DNA from: an uncultured Lachnospiraceae bacterium
GTDB lineage: Bacteria > Bacillota > Clostridia > Lachnospirales > Lachnospiraceae
Reading direction: 5' to 3'
Assembly: GCA_910586585.1 (NCBI GenBank)
Contig: CAJUKA010000001.1
Span: 62,001-126,000 of the forward strand
DNA: 64,000 nucleotides
The translations under genes were made by a program, and so were the position numbers. The notes below the pieces were generated by a model. That model was not told where the DNA came from. It saw nothing but the letters and a program-made list of their open reading frames with translations, and made no database searches. This document shows positions 16,989 through 24,604 of the stretch, in pieces. The stretch's first letter is position 1. Each line of letters begins with the position of its first letter.

Positions 16989-18878
16989 ATGAAAATGTTG
17001 GATCGTATGAACACACAGCTTCTGCATAGAAGAATTGTGCTGTTTATCATTGATATTATGACGGTATGCGCTGCGGGTATCATACCATTGTGGATCCGTT
17101 TTGAACTAAATTATAAAGATATTCCGGAAGTTTATTTGAGCTCGGCATGGAATTTTATGGTCATGAATGTAGTGATTACATTGATAGTGTTTTACGCGTT
17201 CAGATTATATCATAGTCTGTGGGCATTTGCAGGCACAGCCGAGGTCCAGAATATTTTAGCGGCATGTTTTTTGAGTGCAGTACTTGATTTTGTTGGGATG
17301 AAAATTCTTGATTATCCAATTCCCAGAAGCTATTATTTTATGTATGCGCTTGTGCTGACTGCGATGACGACATTGAGTCGCTTTTCTTATCGAATACTGC
17401 GCGGAATGCATCATAAGGCACAGAACCGCAAAAATGGAACACGCGTGATGATTATTGGTGCTGGAGATGCCGGAAACACAGTCATCAAAGAAATCATCAA
17501 CAGCAATTACAGTACAATGACAATTAAATGCATCATAGACGACAATGAGAGCAAATGGGGAAGATTTATTCAGGGAATCAAAATTGTCGGCGGCCGTGAT
17601 AAAATTGTCGAGTATGCCGCGCTGTATGGTATTGATGAGATTATTATTGCGATTCCCTCGGCCAATCGTGCGACGATGAAAGCGCTTGTTGAGATTTGTA
17701 AGGAGACAAGCTGCAAGCTTCGAACGCTTCCAGGAATCTATCAGTTGGTAAACGGGGAGGTCAATGTCAGCAAGCTAAGAGACGTGGACGTAGAGGATTT
17801 GCTTGGGAGAGACCCGATCAAGGTAGATTTGGAGTCTATTTTGAACTATGTCAAAGATAAGACAGTTATGGTGACAGGTGGCGGCGGTTCGATAGGAAGT
17901 GAGCTTTGCCGTCAGATAGCAGGGCATAGGCCAAGACGACTGATTATTGTTGACATCTATGAGAATAACGCCTATGAAATACAACAGGAATTAAAATATA
18001 AATATCCGAGACTTGATTTGGTAGTTCTGATTGCTTCTGTGAGAAATACCAACCGAATGAATAGTATTATGCAGGAATACCGCCCTGATATTATTTATCA
18101 TGCGGCAGCGCATAAGCATGTGCCGCTGATGGAAGTAAGTCCCAATGAGGCTATCAAAAATAATGTTTTTGGCACTTGGAAGACAGCGCAGGCAGCAGTG
18201 CAGAATGGTGTCAGGAAATTTGTCTTGATTTCTACCGACAAAGCGGTAAATCCAACAAATATAATGGGTGCCAGCAAGCGGATTTGTGAGATGATTATTC
18301 AGACATATAACCGCCATTATGAGACAGAGTTTGTAGCGGTCCGTTTTGGCAATGTGCTTGGCAGCAATGGAAGTGTGATTCCACTGTTCAAAAAACAGAT
18401 TGCGGCAGGCGGCCCTGTGACAGTGACACACCCTGACATTATTCGCTATTTTATGACAATACCAGAGGCGGTATCGCTAGTGCTTCAGGCAGGTGTGTAT
18501 GCAAAAGGCGGCGAAATCTTTGTGCTGGATATGGGAGAGCCAGTGAAGATATTAGATCTTGCAAAGAACCTAATCCGCCTGTCTGGATATAAACTGGACG
18601 AAGATATTCGCATTGAGTTTACAGGGTTGAGACCCGGCGAAAAGCTGTATGAAGAACTTTTGATGAGTGAGGAGGGGCTGACCGACACAGAAAACAAATT
18701 GATTCATATTGGTAAGCCGATTGAGTTTGACGAGTCGCAGTTTTATGTACAGCTAAATAATTTAAAAAGAGCAGTGGAAAAGGAATGTGCAGATGTGCGC
18801 CCTTTGATACAAGAAATTGTACCGACATATGAGCCAAAAGAATCAGAAGACATCAAAGACATGGAGCAAGATTCCTGA
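16989..18878 (+). CDS. PglF/CapD/FlaA1-type membrane nucleotide-sugar 4,6-dehydratase
   Basis: 629 residues: four N-terminal membrane helices (to about residue 135), a first Rossmann-like domain (MIIGAGDAGNTVIKEI near 150), and a C-terminal SDR dehydratase with TGGGGSIGSELCRQI near 295. The usual SDR tyrosine is replaced by Met426 (M-x-x-x-K, Lys430, in NIMGASKR), as in WbpM and PglF. This points to a retaining UDP-GlcNAc 4,6-dehydratase. The product feeds the aminotransferase at 19127, making a bacillosamine-type precursor. GGAGATTATT precedes ATG 16989; ATG 16977 has no ribosome site. The C-terminus after about 600 is acidic. Confidence 0.87.
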   Translation: MKMLDRMNTQLLHRRIVLFIIDIMTVCAAGIIPLWIRFELNYKDIPEVYLSSAWNFMVMNVVITLIVFYAFRLYHSLWAFAGTAEVQNILAACFLSAVLDFVGMKILDYPIPRSYYFMYALVLTAMTTLSRFSYRILRGMHHKAQNRKNGTRVMIIGAGDAGNTVIKEIINSNYSTMTIKCIIDDNESKWGRFIQGIKIVGGRDKIVEYAALYGIDEIIIAIPSANRATMKALVEICKETSCKLRTLPGIYQLVNGEVNVSKLRDVDVEDLLGRDPIKVDLESILNYVKDKTVMVTGGGGSIGSELCRQIAGHRPRRLIIVDIYENNAYEIQQELKYKYPRLDLVVLIASVRNTNRMNSIMQEYRPDIIYHAAAHKHVPLMEVSPNEAIKNNVFGTWKTAQAAVQNGVRKFVLISTDKAVNPTNIMGASKRICEMIIQTYNRHYETEFVAVRFGNVLGSNGSVIPLFKKQIAAGGPVTVTHPDIIRYFMTIPEAVSLVLQAGVYAKGGEIFVLDMGEPVKILDLAKNLIRLSGYKLDEDIRIEFTGLRPGEKLYEELLMSEEGLTDTENKLIHIGKPIEFDESQFYVQLNNLKRAVEKECADVRPLIQEIVPTYEPKESEDIKDMEQDS

Positions 18879-18907
18879 AAATTTTTGAAACGTTATCTTT
18901 AAGAGCG

Positions 18908-19076
18908 TCGCGCAGAACAAAATAAAGTCTCTCGAAACAGGTGTGTCGAAGAGACTTTATACTTAAGAGCTGTCGCGCAGCGACTAAATAAAGTCGCAAA
19001 GCGACTTATAAATCAGCACTTCTCTCTATCGCGCAGAACAATTCCTGACATTGAAATATGGAAAGGAATTGTTCTG
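18908..19076 (+). other. Structured intergenic region with several hairpins
   Basis: The 248-base gap holds ATAAAGTCTCT/AGAGACTTTAT (18922-18932/18950-18960), extended by CGA/TCG; GTCGC-GCA-GCGAC (18972-18984); AAGTCGC-AAA-GCGACTT (18991-19007); and CAGAACAATTCC/GGAATTGTTCTG (19034-19045/19065-19076). GCGACT (18980-18985) can instead pair with AGTCGC (18992-18997), which excludes both small hairpins. TCGCGCAGAACAA occurs twice (18908-18920, 19029-19041). No U-tract marks a terminator. This resembles a leader with alternative folds or a degenerate palindromic repeat. Confidence 0.6.
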
Positions 19077-19126
19077 GCATACAGAGCGATGGAAGGAAGT
19101 GCGGAACTATAATTAGGAGGATTATA

Positions 19127-20293
19127 ATGATAGATACAGAAAAAAAACAGACAAAAAAAAGAATTTATCTCTCTAGTCCGACAATGCATGGTGAAGAACA
19201 ACAGTTTGTAGCAGAAGCCTTTGATACGAACTGGGTGGCGCCATTAGGCCCTAATGTAAATCAATTTGAAGCAGAAATGGTAGCATATACCGGATGTGGG
19301 TATGCTGCGGCATTAAGTGCTGGAACTGCGGCAATTCATCTTGGTCTGAAGCTTTTGGGTGTGGGGCAGGATGATGTGGTGTTTGTATCTTCCTTGACCT
19401 TTTCAGCAAGCTGCAATCCGATCCTTTACGAGAAAGCAACTCCTGTATTGATCGATTCGGAACCGGATACATGGAATATGTCTCCCAAGGCTCTGGAAAA
19501 GGCGTTTGAGGTTTATCCGAATCCCAAGGCTGTTGTTTTGGTGCATTTGTACGGAACACCAGCAAAATTAGATGAAATTATGGAGATATGCAAAAAGCAT
19601 AACGTGCCAATACTAGAAGATGCAGCAGAATCGCTTGGCGCTACATATGACGGCAGGCATACAGGAACTTTTGGTCGAATTGGAATTTATTCTTTTAATG
19701 GGAATAAAATTATAACAACCTCCGGCGGAGGAATGATGGTGTCGCAGGAGGAGGCGCTTGTCCAGGAAGCGCGCGTACTCTCGACACAGGCACGAGATCC
19801 GGCAAGGCATTATCAGCATTCCAAGATAGGATATAATTACCGTATGAGCAATATTGTCGCTGGGATTGGAAGAGGCCAGTTAATGCATTTAGAGGAACAC
19901 TTAAAGCACAAAAAAGCAATTTATGCCAGATACAAAGAAGCATTTGCAGATATCGCAGAAATCGCGATGAATCCGCTCAATCCAAAAGGAGATGCAAACA
20001 ATTGGCTCTCTTGCATCACGCTGAAACAGGGCTGCCATGTAACACCAGATAGGATAATGGACGCGTTAGAAGAACAAAATATTGAGTCGCGCCCAATCTG
20101 GAAGCCAATGCATCTACAGCCTGTATTTGAAAAATATCCTTTTTTCTCTCATTATGAGAGCAAAAATGAGACAGAAAATGACAGCAGTGTGAGCGAGGAT
20201 ATTTTTAACCGCGGCGTATGCCTGCCAAGCGATATCAAAAATACAGAAGATGACATGAATCAAATCATAGATATTATAAGAGGTTTGTTTTAA
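19127..20293 (+). CDS. PglE/EpsN-type UDP-4-keto-sugar aminotransferase
   Basis: A 388-residue DegT-family enzyme close to EpsN and PglE. RIYLSSPTMHGEEQQFV, then FDTNWVAPLGPNVNQFE, is the characteristic N-terminal motif of UDP-N-acetylbacillosamine transaminases. The PLP lysine is Lys194 in FNGNKIITTSGGG. It would aminate the 4-keto sugar made by the dehydratase upstream, giving UDP-2-acetamido-4-amino-2,4,6-trideoxyglucose. TTAGGAGG precedes ATG 19127. The frame extends upstream into the structured region, and those residues are not family-like. One base separates it from the initiating transferase gene. Confidence 0.87.
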   Translation: MIDTEKKQTKKRIYLSSPTMHGEEQQFVAEAFDTNWVAPLGPNVNQFEAEMVAYTGCGYAAALSAGTAAIHLGLKLLGVGQDDVVFVSSLTFSASCNPILYEKATPVLIDSEPDTWNMSPKALEKAFEVYPNPKAVVLVHLYGTPAKLDEIMEICKKHNVPILEDAAESLGATYDGRHTGTFGRIGIYSFNGNKIITTSGGGMMVSQEEALVQEARVLSTQARDPARHYQHSKIGYNYRMSNIVAGIGRGQLMHLEEHLKHKKAIYARYKEAFADIAEIAMNPLNPKGDANNWLSCITLKQGCHVTPDRIMDALEEQNIESRPIWKPMHLQPVFEKYPFFSHYESKNETENDSSVSEDIFNRGVCLPSDIKNTEDDMNQIIDIIRGLF

Positions 20294-20294
20294 A

Positions 20295-20927
20295 ATGTAT
20301 CAAAAATATATAAAAAGAGTGTTGGATATTATGGTGTCGCTCACCGCACTCATTGTCTTAAGTCCGGTACTGATCATAGTGGCTGTTTTGGTGCATACCA
20401 AGCTTGGAGCACCTGTGATCTTTCATCAGGACAGACCAGGATATCATGAGAAGGTCTTTCGGCTCTGCAAATTCCGCACAATGACAGACGCACGTGACGA
20501 AAACGGAGAACTTTTGCCAGATGAGGTACGGCTGACGGCGTTTGGAAAAGCACTGCGGGCAACGAGTCTTGATGAGCTTCCAGAACTTTGGAATATCTTA
20601 AAAGGGGATATGAGCCTGATTGGGCCGCGTCCGCTTCTTGTCAAGTACCTGCCGCTGTACAATGCGTTTCAAAAGCATCGCCATGATGTGAAACCAGGAT
20701 TGACAGGCTGGGCACAGGTCAATGGCAGAAATGCGATCACGTGGGAACAGCGCTTTGAATATGATGTGTATTATGTGAAACATCTTTCTTTTTGGATGGA
20801 TTTAAAAATAATGTTTTTGACAGTAGCAGTAGTTTTTCGGCACAGTGGCATAAGCAGTGCCACCGATGCAACGATGGAAGCATTTACAGGGACGAAGAAT
20901 AGCGCGACAGACCAGGGGGAAAGATAG
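20295..20927 (+). CDS. PglC/EpsL-type initiating phosphoglycosyl transferase
   Basis: A small monotopic phosphoglycosyl transferase (210 residues) that moves a phospho-sugar from a UDP-donor to undecaprenyl phosphate to begin the repeat unit. It has the reentrant helix with Ser-Pro (LSPVLII), CKFRTMTDARDENG, the catalytic pair Asp93-Glu94 in SLDELPELWNILKGDMSLIG, GPRPLL, and GLTGWAQVNGRN. This is the PglC size class without the extra N-terminal helices of WbaP. Its preferred donor is inferred to be the bacillosamine-type UDP-sugar made by the two preceding genes. The stop codon overlaps the first base of a long hairpin. Confidence 0.88.
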   Translation: MYQKYIKRVLDIMVSLTALIVLSPVLIIVAVLVHTKLGAPVIFHQDRPGYHEKVFRLCKFRTMTDARDENGELLPDEVRLTAFGKALRATSLDELPELWNILKGDMSLIGPRPLLVKYLPLYNAFQKHRHDVKPGLTGWAQVNGRNAITWEQRFEYDVYYVKHLSFWMDLKIMFLTVAVVFRHSGISSATDATMEAFTGTKNSATDQGER

Positions 20928-21049
20928 TGAGAAAAATCACACGGATGTGTTGATTTTTCTCACGCAAATTTGTGCCGGAGCGTCACAAATTTGTTTGATG
21001 GCAGACGCAAATTTTAAATCTGCGTTGCCCCGTCGCGTAAACGCTCTGG
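20927..21049 (+). promoter_or_regulatory. Structured leader before the ATP-grasp gene, possible pseudoknot at the ribosome site
   Basis: GTGAGAAAAATCA/TGATTTTTCTCAC (20927-20939/20951-20963) begins at the stop codon of the preceding gene. CAAATTTGTG/CACAAATTTG (20965-20974/20984-20993) encloses the 9-base loop CCGGAGCGT (20975-20983). That loop is complementary, with one G-U pair, to ACGCTCTGG (21041-21049), four bases before the GGAG of the ATP-grasp gene. Between them ACGCA and TGCGT form a third stem around an AT-rich run. No T-tract follows. The layout suggests a pseudoknot that could control translation of the next gene. Confidence 0.55.
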
Positions 21050-21062
21050 AATGGAGATTAAG

Positions 21063-22058
21063 ATGAATGTATTATTTTGCAGTGTGGGAAGGCGCTGTGA
21101 GCTTCTGAAAGATTTCAGAAAGACGCTTGGCGACAAAGTAAAGCTGGTTGTGACAGACAACAGCCCCTATGCACCAGCATTGGAGTTTGCAGATGTCAGC
21201 TATCAGGTGCCGTTGATAAAAGATCCCGCATATATTCCAATGATTCTTGAAATCTGCAAAAAAGAGCAGATTGATGCCATAACAACATTGATAGATCCGG
21301 AAATTGCAATTCTTGCAGAACATAGAGCACAATTTGAAGCGCTGGGAATTACAGTTCTTGCTCCGGATAAAGAGACAGCCGCTTTGTGTTTTGACAAGTA
21401 TGAAATGTCAAAGTATCTTGTATCGAAAGGCATTCCTACCGTTTTGACGTATGGTTCTTTTGCGGAATTTAAAGCTGCCTACAAAGAAGGAAGCATCAAA
21501 CTGCCGGTATTTGTGAAGCCGAGGACTGGCAGCGGCAGTGTAGGGGCAAGGCGAATAGATACATTTGAGATGCTTGAAGAAATAACCACATCTGACCCTT
21601 CCCTTATCATACAGGAGCTGATGACAGGCATTGATATGGATGCGGATATTTATGTCGATACGATCAGTCATGAACCAGTAGCCATTTTTGCAAAAAAGAA
21701 ATTATCAACCACTATTGGCGGTGCAAACAAGACAATCTCTTTTAAGGATGACAAACTGTTTGATTTTGTCAAAAAAGCATTGGATGTGCTTGTGTTTCAT
21801 GGACCGCTGGACATGGATTTGTTTTATCAGGATGGGCAATACTATTTGTCAGAGATTAACCCGCGTTTCGGAGGCGCTTATCTGCATGCATATGGAGCAG
21901 GGGTTGACTTTCCAGCATTTATTTACCATAATGTAAAGGGAAAATCTCCCAACAATGACTGCATTGGTCAATACGAAGAAGATGTTGTTATGATGATGTA
22001 TGACAGTGTTGTTATCAAAAAGTTAAGCGAGATTCGGGTGGAAAAACTCGGAGAATGA
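21063..22058 (+). CDS. ATP-grasp enzyme (carbamoyl-phosphate-synthase-like), acyl or aminoacyl ligase
   Basis: 331 residues with an N-terminal preATP-grasp domain (NVLFCSVGRRCELL), an ATP-grasp core (VKPRTGSGSVGARRI), and the metal segment LSEINPRFGGAYLHAYGAG. ATP-grasp ligases join a carboxylate, via acyl phosphate, to an amine. It lies just after genes that make and load a 4-amino sugar, and no PglD acetyltransferase is seen in the window. It may therefore acylate the free 4-amino group with an amino acid or other acid; this is inference. ATG 21063 has GGAG six bases upstream; ATG 21051 has none. Its leader is unusually structured. Confidence 0.68.
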   Translation: MNVLFCSVGRRCELLKDFRKTLGDKVKLVVTDNSPYAPALEFADVSYQVPLIKDPAYIPMILEICKKEQIDAITTLIDPEIAILAEHRAQFEALGITVLAPDKETAALCFDKYEMSKYLVSKGIPTVLTYGSFAEFKAAYKEGSIKLPVFVKPRTGSGSVGARRIDTFEMLEEITTSDPSLIIQELMTGIDMDADIYVDTISHEPVAIFAKKKLSTTIGGANKTISFKDDKLFDFVKKALDVLVFHGPLDMDLFYQDGQYYLSEINPRFGGAYLHAYGAGVDFPAFIYHNVKGKSPNNDCIGQYEEDVVMMMYDSVVIKKLSEIRVEKLGE

Positions 22059-22065
22059 GAAATTT

Positions 22066-23190
22066 ATGAAACTACTGATTTTGACAAATTATGCGAATGG
22101 ACTCTGGCTTTTTCGAAAAGAACTGCTGCTTTCGTTTATGGAGGACGGGCATGAAGTGTTTGTGTCTGTTCCGCCAGATGAGAATGTGGACAAGCTCAAA
22201 TCATTGACCTGCGGCAAGCGCATAATTACAATGATAGAAACGCCATTTGAACGAAGAGGAAACAATCCCATAAAGGACTTGGGACTTTTTATGAAATATT
22301 GCCAGCTTCTAAAAAAGATAAAGCCAGATATGGTTTTGACCTATACCATAAAACCAAATTTATATGGCGGACTTGCGTGCAGATTAAAAAAGATACCATA
22401 TATCTGCAATATTACAGGTCTTGGCACTGCGATAGAAAATGGAGGGCTGCTCAGCAAAATTCTGCTTAATTTTTACAAAATATCTATGAAAAAGGCAAGG
22501 CGTGTTTTTTTTCAGAATGTAAAGAATCAGAATTTTATGAATCATTATGGCATTGCACAGAATAACAGCGGATTGCTTCCAGGCTCAGGTGTAAATTTGA
22601 CAGAACATGCTTTTGAACCGTATCCGCAAGAAACAGAAGGTATTGTTTTCTTGGCAGTGATACGCATCATGAAAGATAAAGGAATCGAGGAATACCTGGA
22701 ATCTGCAAAAACAATGAGCAAGCGCTATAAGAATCTAAAGTTTTGGCTGGTGGGGGAATATGAAGCGGAAACGGTCAGCGTCTATAAACCTGCGATTCAG
22801 ACAGTTGTCGATCAGGGAATTATCACGTATTTTGGGCATATTGACAATGTTGGAGAGGTGATGGCAAAAAGCCATATTGTGGTGCATCCTTCTTATCATG
22901 AAGGGCTTTCCAATGTGCTTCTTGAGGCCGCAGCATGTGGGAGACCGGTGCTTGCAGGCAATATCAGCGGATGCAGGGAAACGTTTTGCGAGGGCAAAAG
23001 CGGTTTTGGGTTTGAGGTGAAGAATACACAATCACTCATAGATGCAATGGAAAAGATACTTGCTCTTTCGATGCTGCAGCGCAGGCAGATGGGAGAATCA
23101 GGCCGCCGATGGGTAGAACGGCGTTTTGATAGAAACATTGTTTTGCAGGCATACAAGGACGAGCTTTCAAAATGCACAGAATCGTCATGA
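22066..23190 (+). CDS. GT4 glycosyltransferase, PglA-like
   Basis: A 374-residue GT-B enzyme of family GT4. The N-terminal half has NYANGLWLFRKELL and TYTIKPNLYGGLACRLKKIPYI; the C-terminal half has HPSYHEGLSNVLLEAAACGRP with the EX7E motif. The first half resembles PglA, which adds GalNAc to undecaprenyl-diphospho-bacillosamine, so it is a good candidate for adding the second sugar at the inner face. Seven bases separate it from the ATP-grasp gene. Acceptor and donor are inferred from gene order and the PglC-like enzyme upstream. Confidence 0.78.
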   Translation: MKLLILTNYANGLWLFRKELLLSFMEDGHEVFVSVPPDENVDKLKSLTCGKRIITMIETPFERRGNNPIKDLGLFMKYCQLLKKIKPDMVLTYTIKPNLYGGLACRLKKIPYICNITGLGTAIENGGLLSKILLNFYKISMKKARRVFFQNVKNQNFMNHYGIAQNNSGLLPGSGVNLTEHAFEPYPQETEGIVFLAVIRIMKDKGIEEYLESAKTMSKRYKNLKFWLVGEYEAETVSVYKPAIQTVVDQGIITYFGHIDNVGEVMAKSHIVVHPSYHEGLSNVLLEAAACGRPVLAGNISGCRETFCEGKSGFGFEVKNTQSLIDAMEKILALSMLQRRQMGESGRRWVERRFDRNIVLQAYKDELSKCTESS

Positions 23191-23287
23191 AATAGATTAA
23201 GAAATGATGTATTCTCGAAGTTTTAGCCTGATTGTGTGTGGGCAAAAAGGACTCTGGGAGTGCATAAATGTTAAATGGAGGATAAAA

Positions 23288-24604
23288 ATGAGCTTGTATG
23301 AAGAGATTGTAAGTGGAAAAGAAAAATTGTCATTGGTAGGGCTGGGCTATGTAGGAATGCCAATCGCGGTGGCGTTTGCAAAAAAAATCAAAGTGATTGG
23401 GTTTGATTTGAATGCTGCAAAGATTGACCTTTATCAATCCGGTGTTGACCCAACAAAAGAAGTGGGCGATGAGGTGATTAAAAACACAACTGTAGCATTT
23501 ACAGCGGACCCTTCTAAACTAAAAGAGGCAAAGTTTCATATTGTGGCAGTGCCAACGCCTGTCAATGACGATCATACACCAGATTTGACACCTGTAGAAG
23601 GCGCAAGTCGTATCTTGGGACAGAATTTGACAAAAGGATCGATTGTTGTATTTGAGTCTACGGTATACCCTGGTGTGACAGAGGAGGTTTGCGTACCGAT
23701 TCTTGAGAAAGAATCAGGGTTAAAATGTGGTGTTGACTTTAAGATTGGCTATTCGCCGGAGCGTATCAATCCAGGGGATAAGGTTCATCGTCTGGAAACA
23801 ATTACAAAGATTGTATCTGGTATGGATGCGGAAACACTGGATGAAATCGCACACGTATACGAACTTGTAGTGGATGCAGGCGTATATCGTGCAGAATCCA
23901 TCAAGGTTGCAGAAGCAGCGAAAGTAATTGAAAATAGCCAGCGGGATATCAATATTGCGTTTATGAACGAGCTTTCGATTATCTTTAACAAGATGGGGAT
24001 TGATACCAAGTCAGTTTTGGCAGCAGCAGGAACGAAATGGAATTTCTTGAATTTTCAGCCAGGTCTTGTCGGTGGGCATTGTATCGGTGTCGATCCATAT
24101 TATTTGACATATAAGGCAGAACAGCTTGGATACCATTCGCAGATTATTTTATCGGGCCGCCGCATCAATGACGATATGGGAAAATACGTGGCAGAAAATC
24201 TTGTGAAAAATCTGATTAAGGCAGATATTCCGGTAAAGAGTGCTAAGGTGGCAATCCTTGGATTTACATTCAAAGAAAATTGTCCGGATACTAGAAATAC
24301 AAAGATTATTGATATTTATAATGAACTCAAAGAATATGGTATCACAGCACAAGTCGCTGATGACAATGCAGATGAAGAGGAAGCAAAGCGCTTGTATGGG
24401 ATAGAATTTGCCCCGCTCAAAGAGATTAAGGATTGTGATGCGGTGATTCTTGCGGTGGCACATGAATCCTTCAAAGCGTTTCGTATGGCAGACCTTGATG
24501 CGTTGTATGCAGACAACGGCAAGGCAAAGGTGCTTACGGACCTGAAAGGAATTTTGGATAAAAAGGAGTTTGTAGACGCAGGATATATCTATTGGAGGCT
24601 TTGA
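23288..24604 (+). CDS. UDP-HexNAc 6-dehydrogenase, WbpA/WbpO/TviB type
   Basis: A 438-residue UDP-sugar dehydrogenase that oxidises C6 of UDP-GlcNAc or UDP-GalNAc to the uronic acid with NAD. It has the N-terminal Rossmann motif LVGLGYVGMPIAVAFAK, the catalytic Cys265 in GGHCIGVDPYYL, and IGYSPERINPGDKVHRLETITK, which fits the TviB/WbpO group rather than UDP-glucose dehydrogenases. GGAGGATAAAA precedes ATG 23288; the frame extends 28 codons further but those are not family-like. A WbpP/TviC-like epimerase two genes downstream completes a Vi-antigen-type pair, pointing to UDP-GalNAcA. Confidence 0.86.
   Translation: MSLYEEIVSGKEKLSLVGLGYVGMPIAVAFAKKIKVIGFDLNAAKIDLYQSGVDPTKEVGDEVIKNTTVAFTADPSKLKEAKFHIVAVPTPVNDDHTPDLTPVEGASRILGQNLTKGSIVVFESTVYPGVTEEVCVPILEKESGLKCGVDFKIGYSPERINPGDKVHRLETITKIVSGMDAETLDEIAHVYELVVDAGVYRAESIKVAEAAKVIENSQRDINIAFMNELSIIFNKMGIDTKSVLAAAGTKWNFLNFQPGLVGGHCIGVDPYYLTYKAEQLGYHSQIILSGRRINDDMGKYVAENLVKNLIKADIPVKSAKVAILGFTFKENCPDTRNTKIIDIYNELKEYGITAQVADDNADEEEAKRLYGIEFAPLKEIKDCDAVILAVAHESFKAFRMADLDALYADNGKAKVLTDLKGILDKKEFVDAGYIYWRL

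Noticed and set aside
18879..19126. Insertion sequence ends in the palindrome-rich gap
   Set aside because: Inverted repeats are short and nested, there is no transposase frame and no target-site duplication is visible.
20927..20963. Intrinsic terminator after the PglC-like gene
   Set aside because: The stem is long and stable, but it is followed by CGCAAATTTG rather than a T-run, and the locus continues on the same strand.
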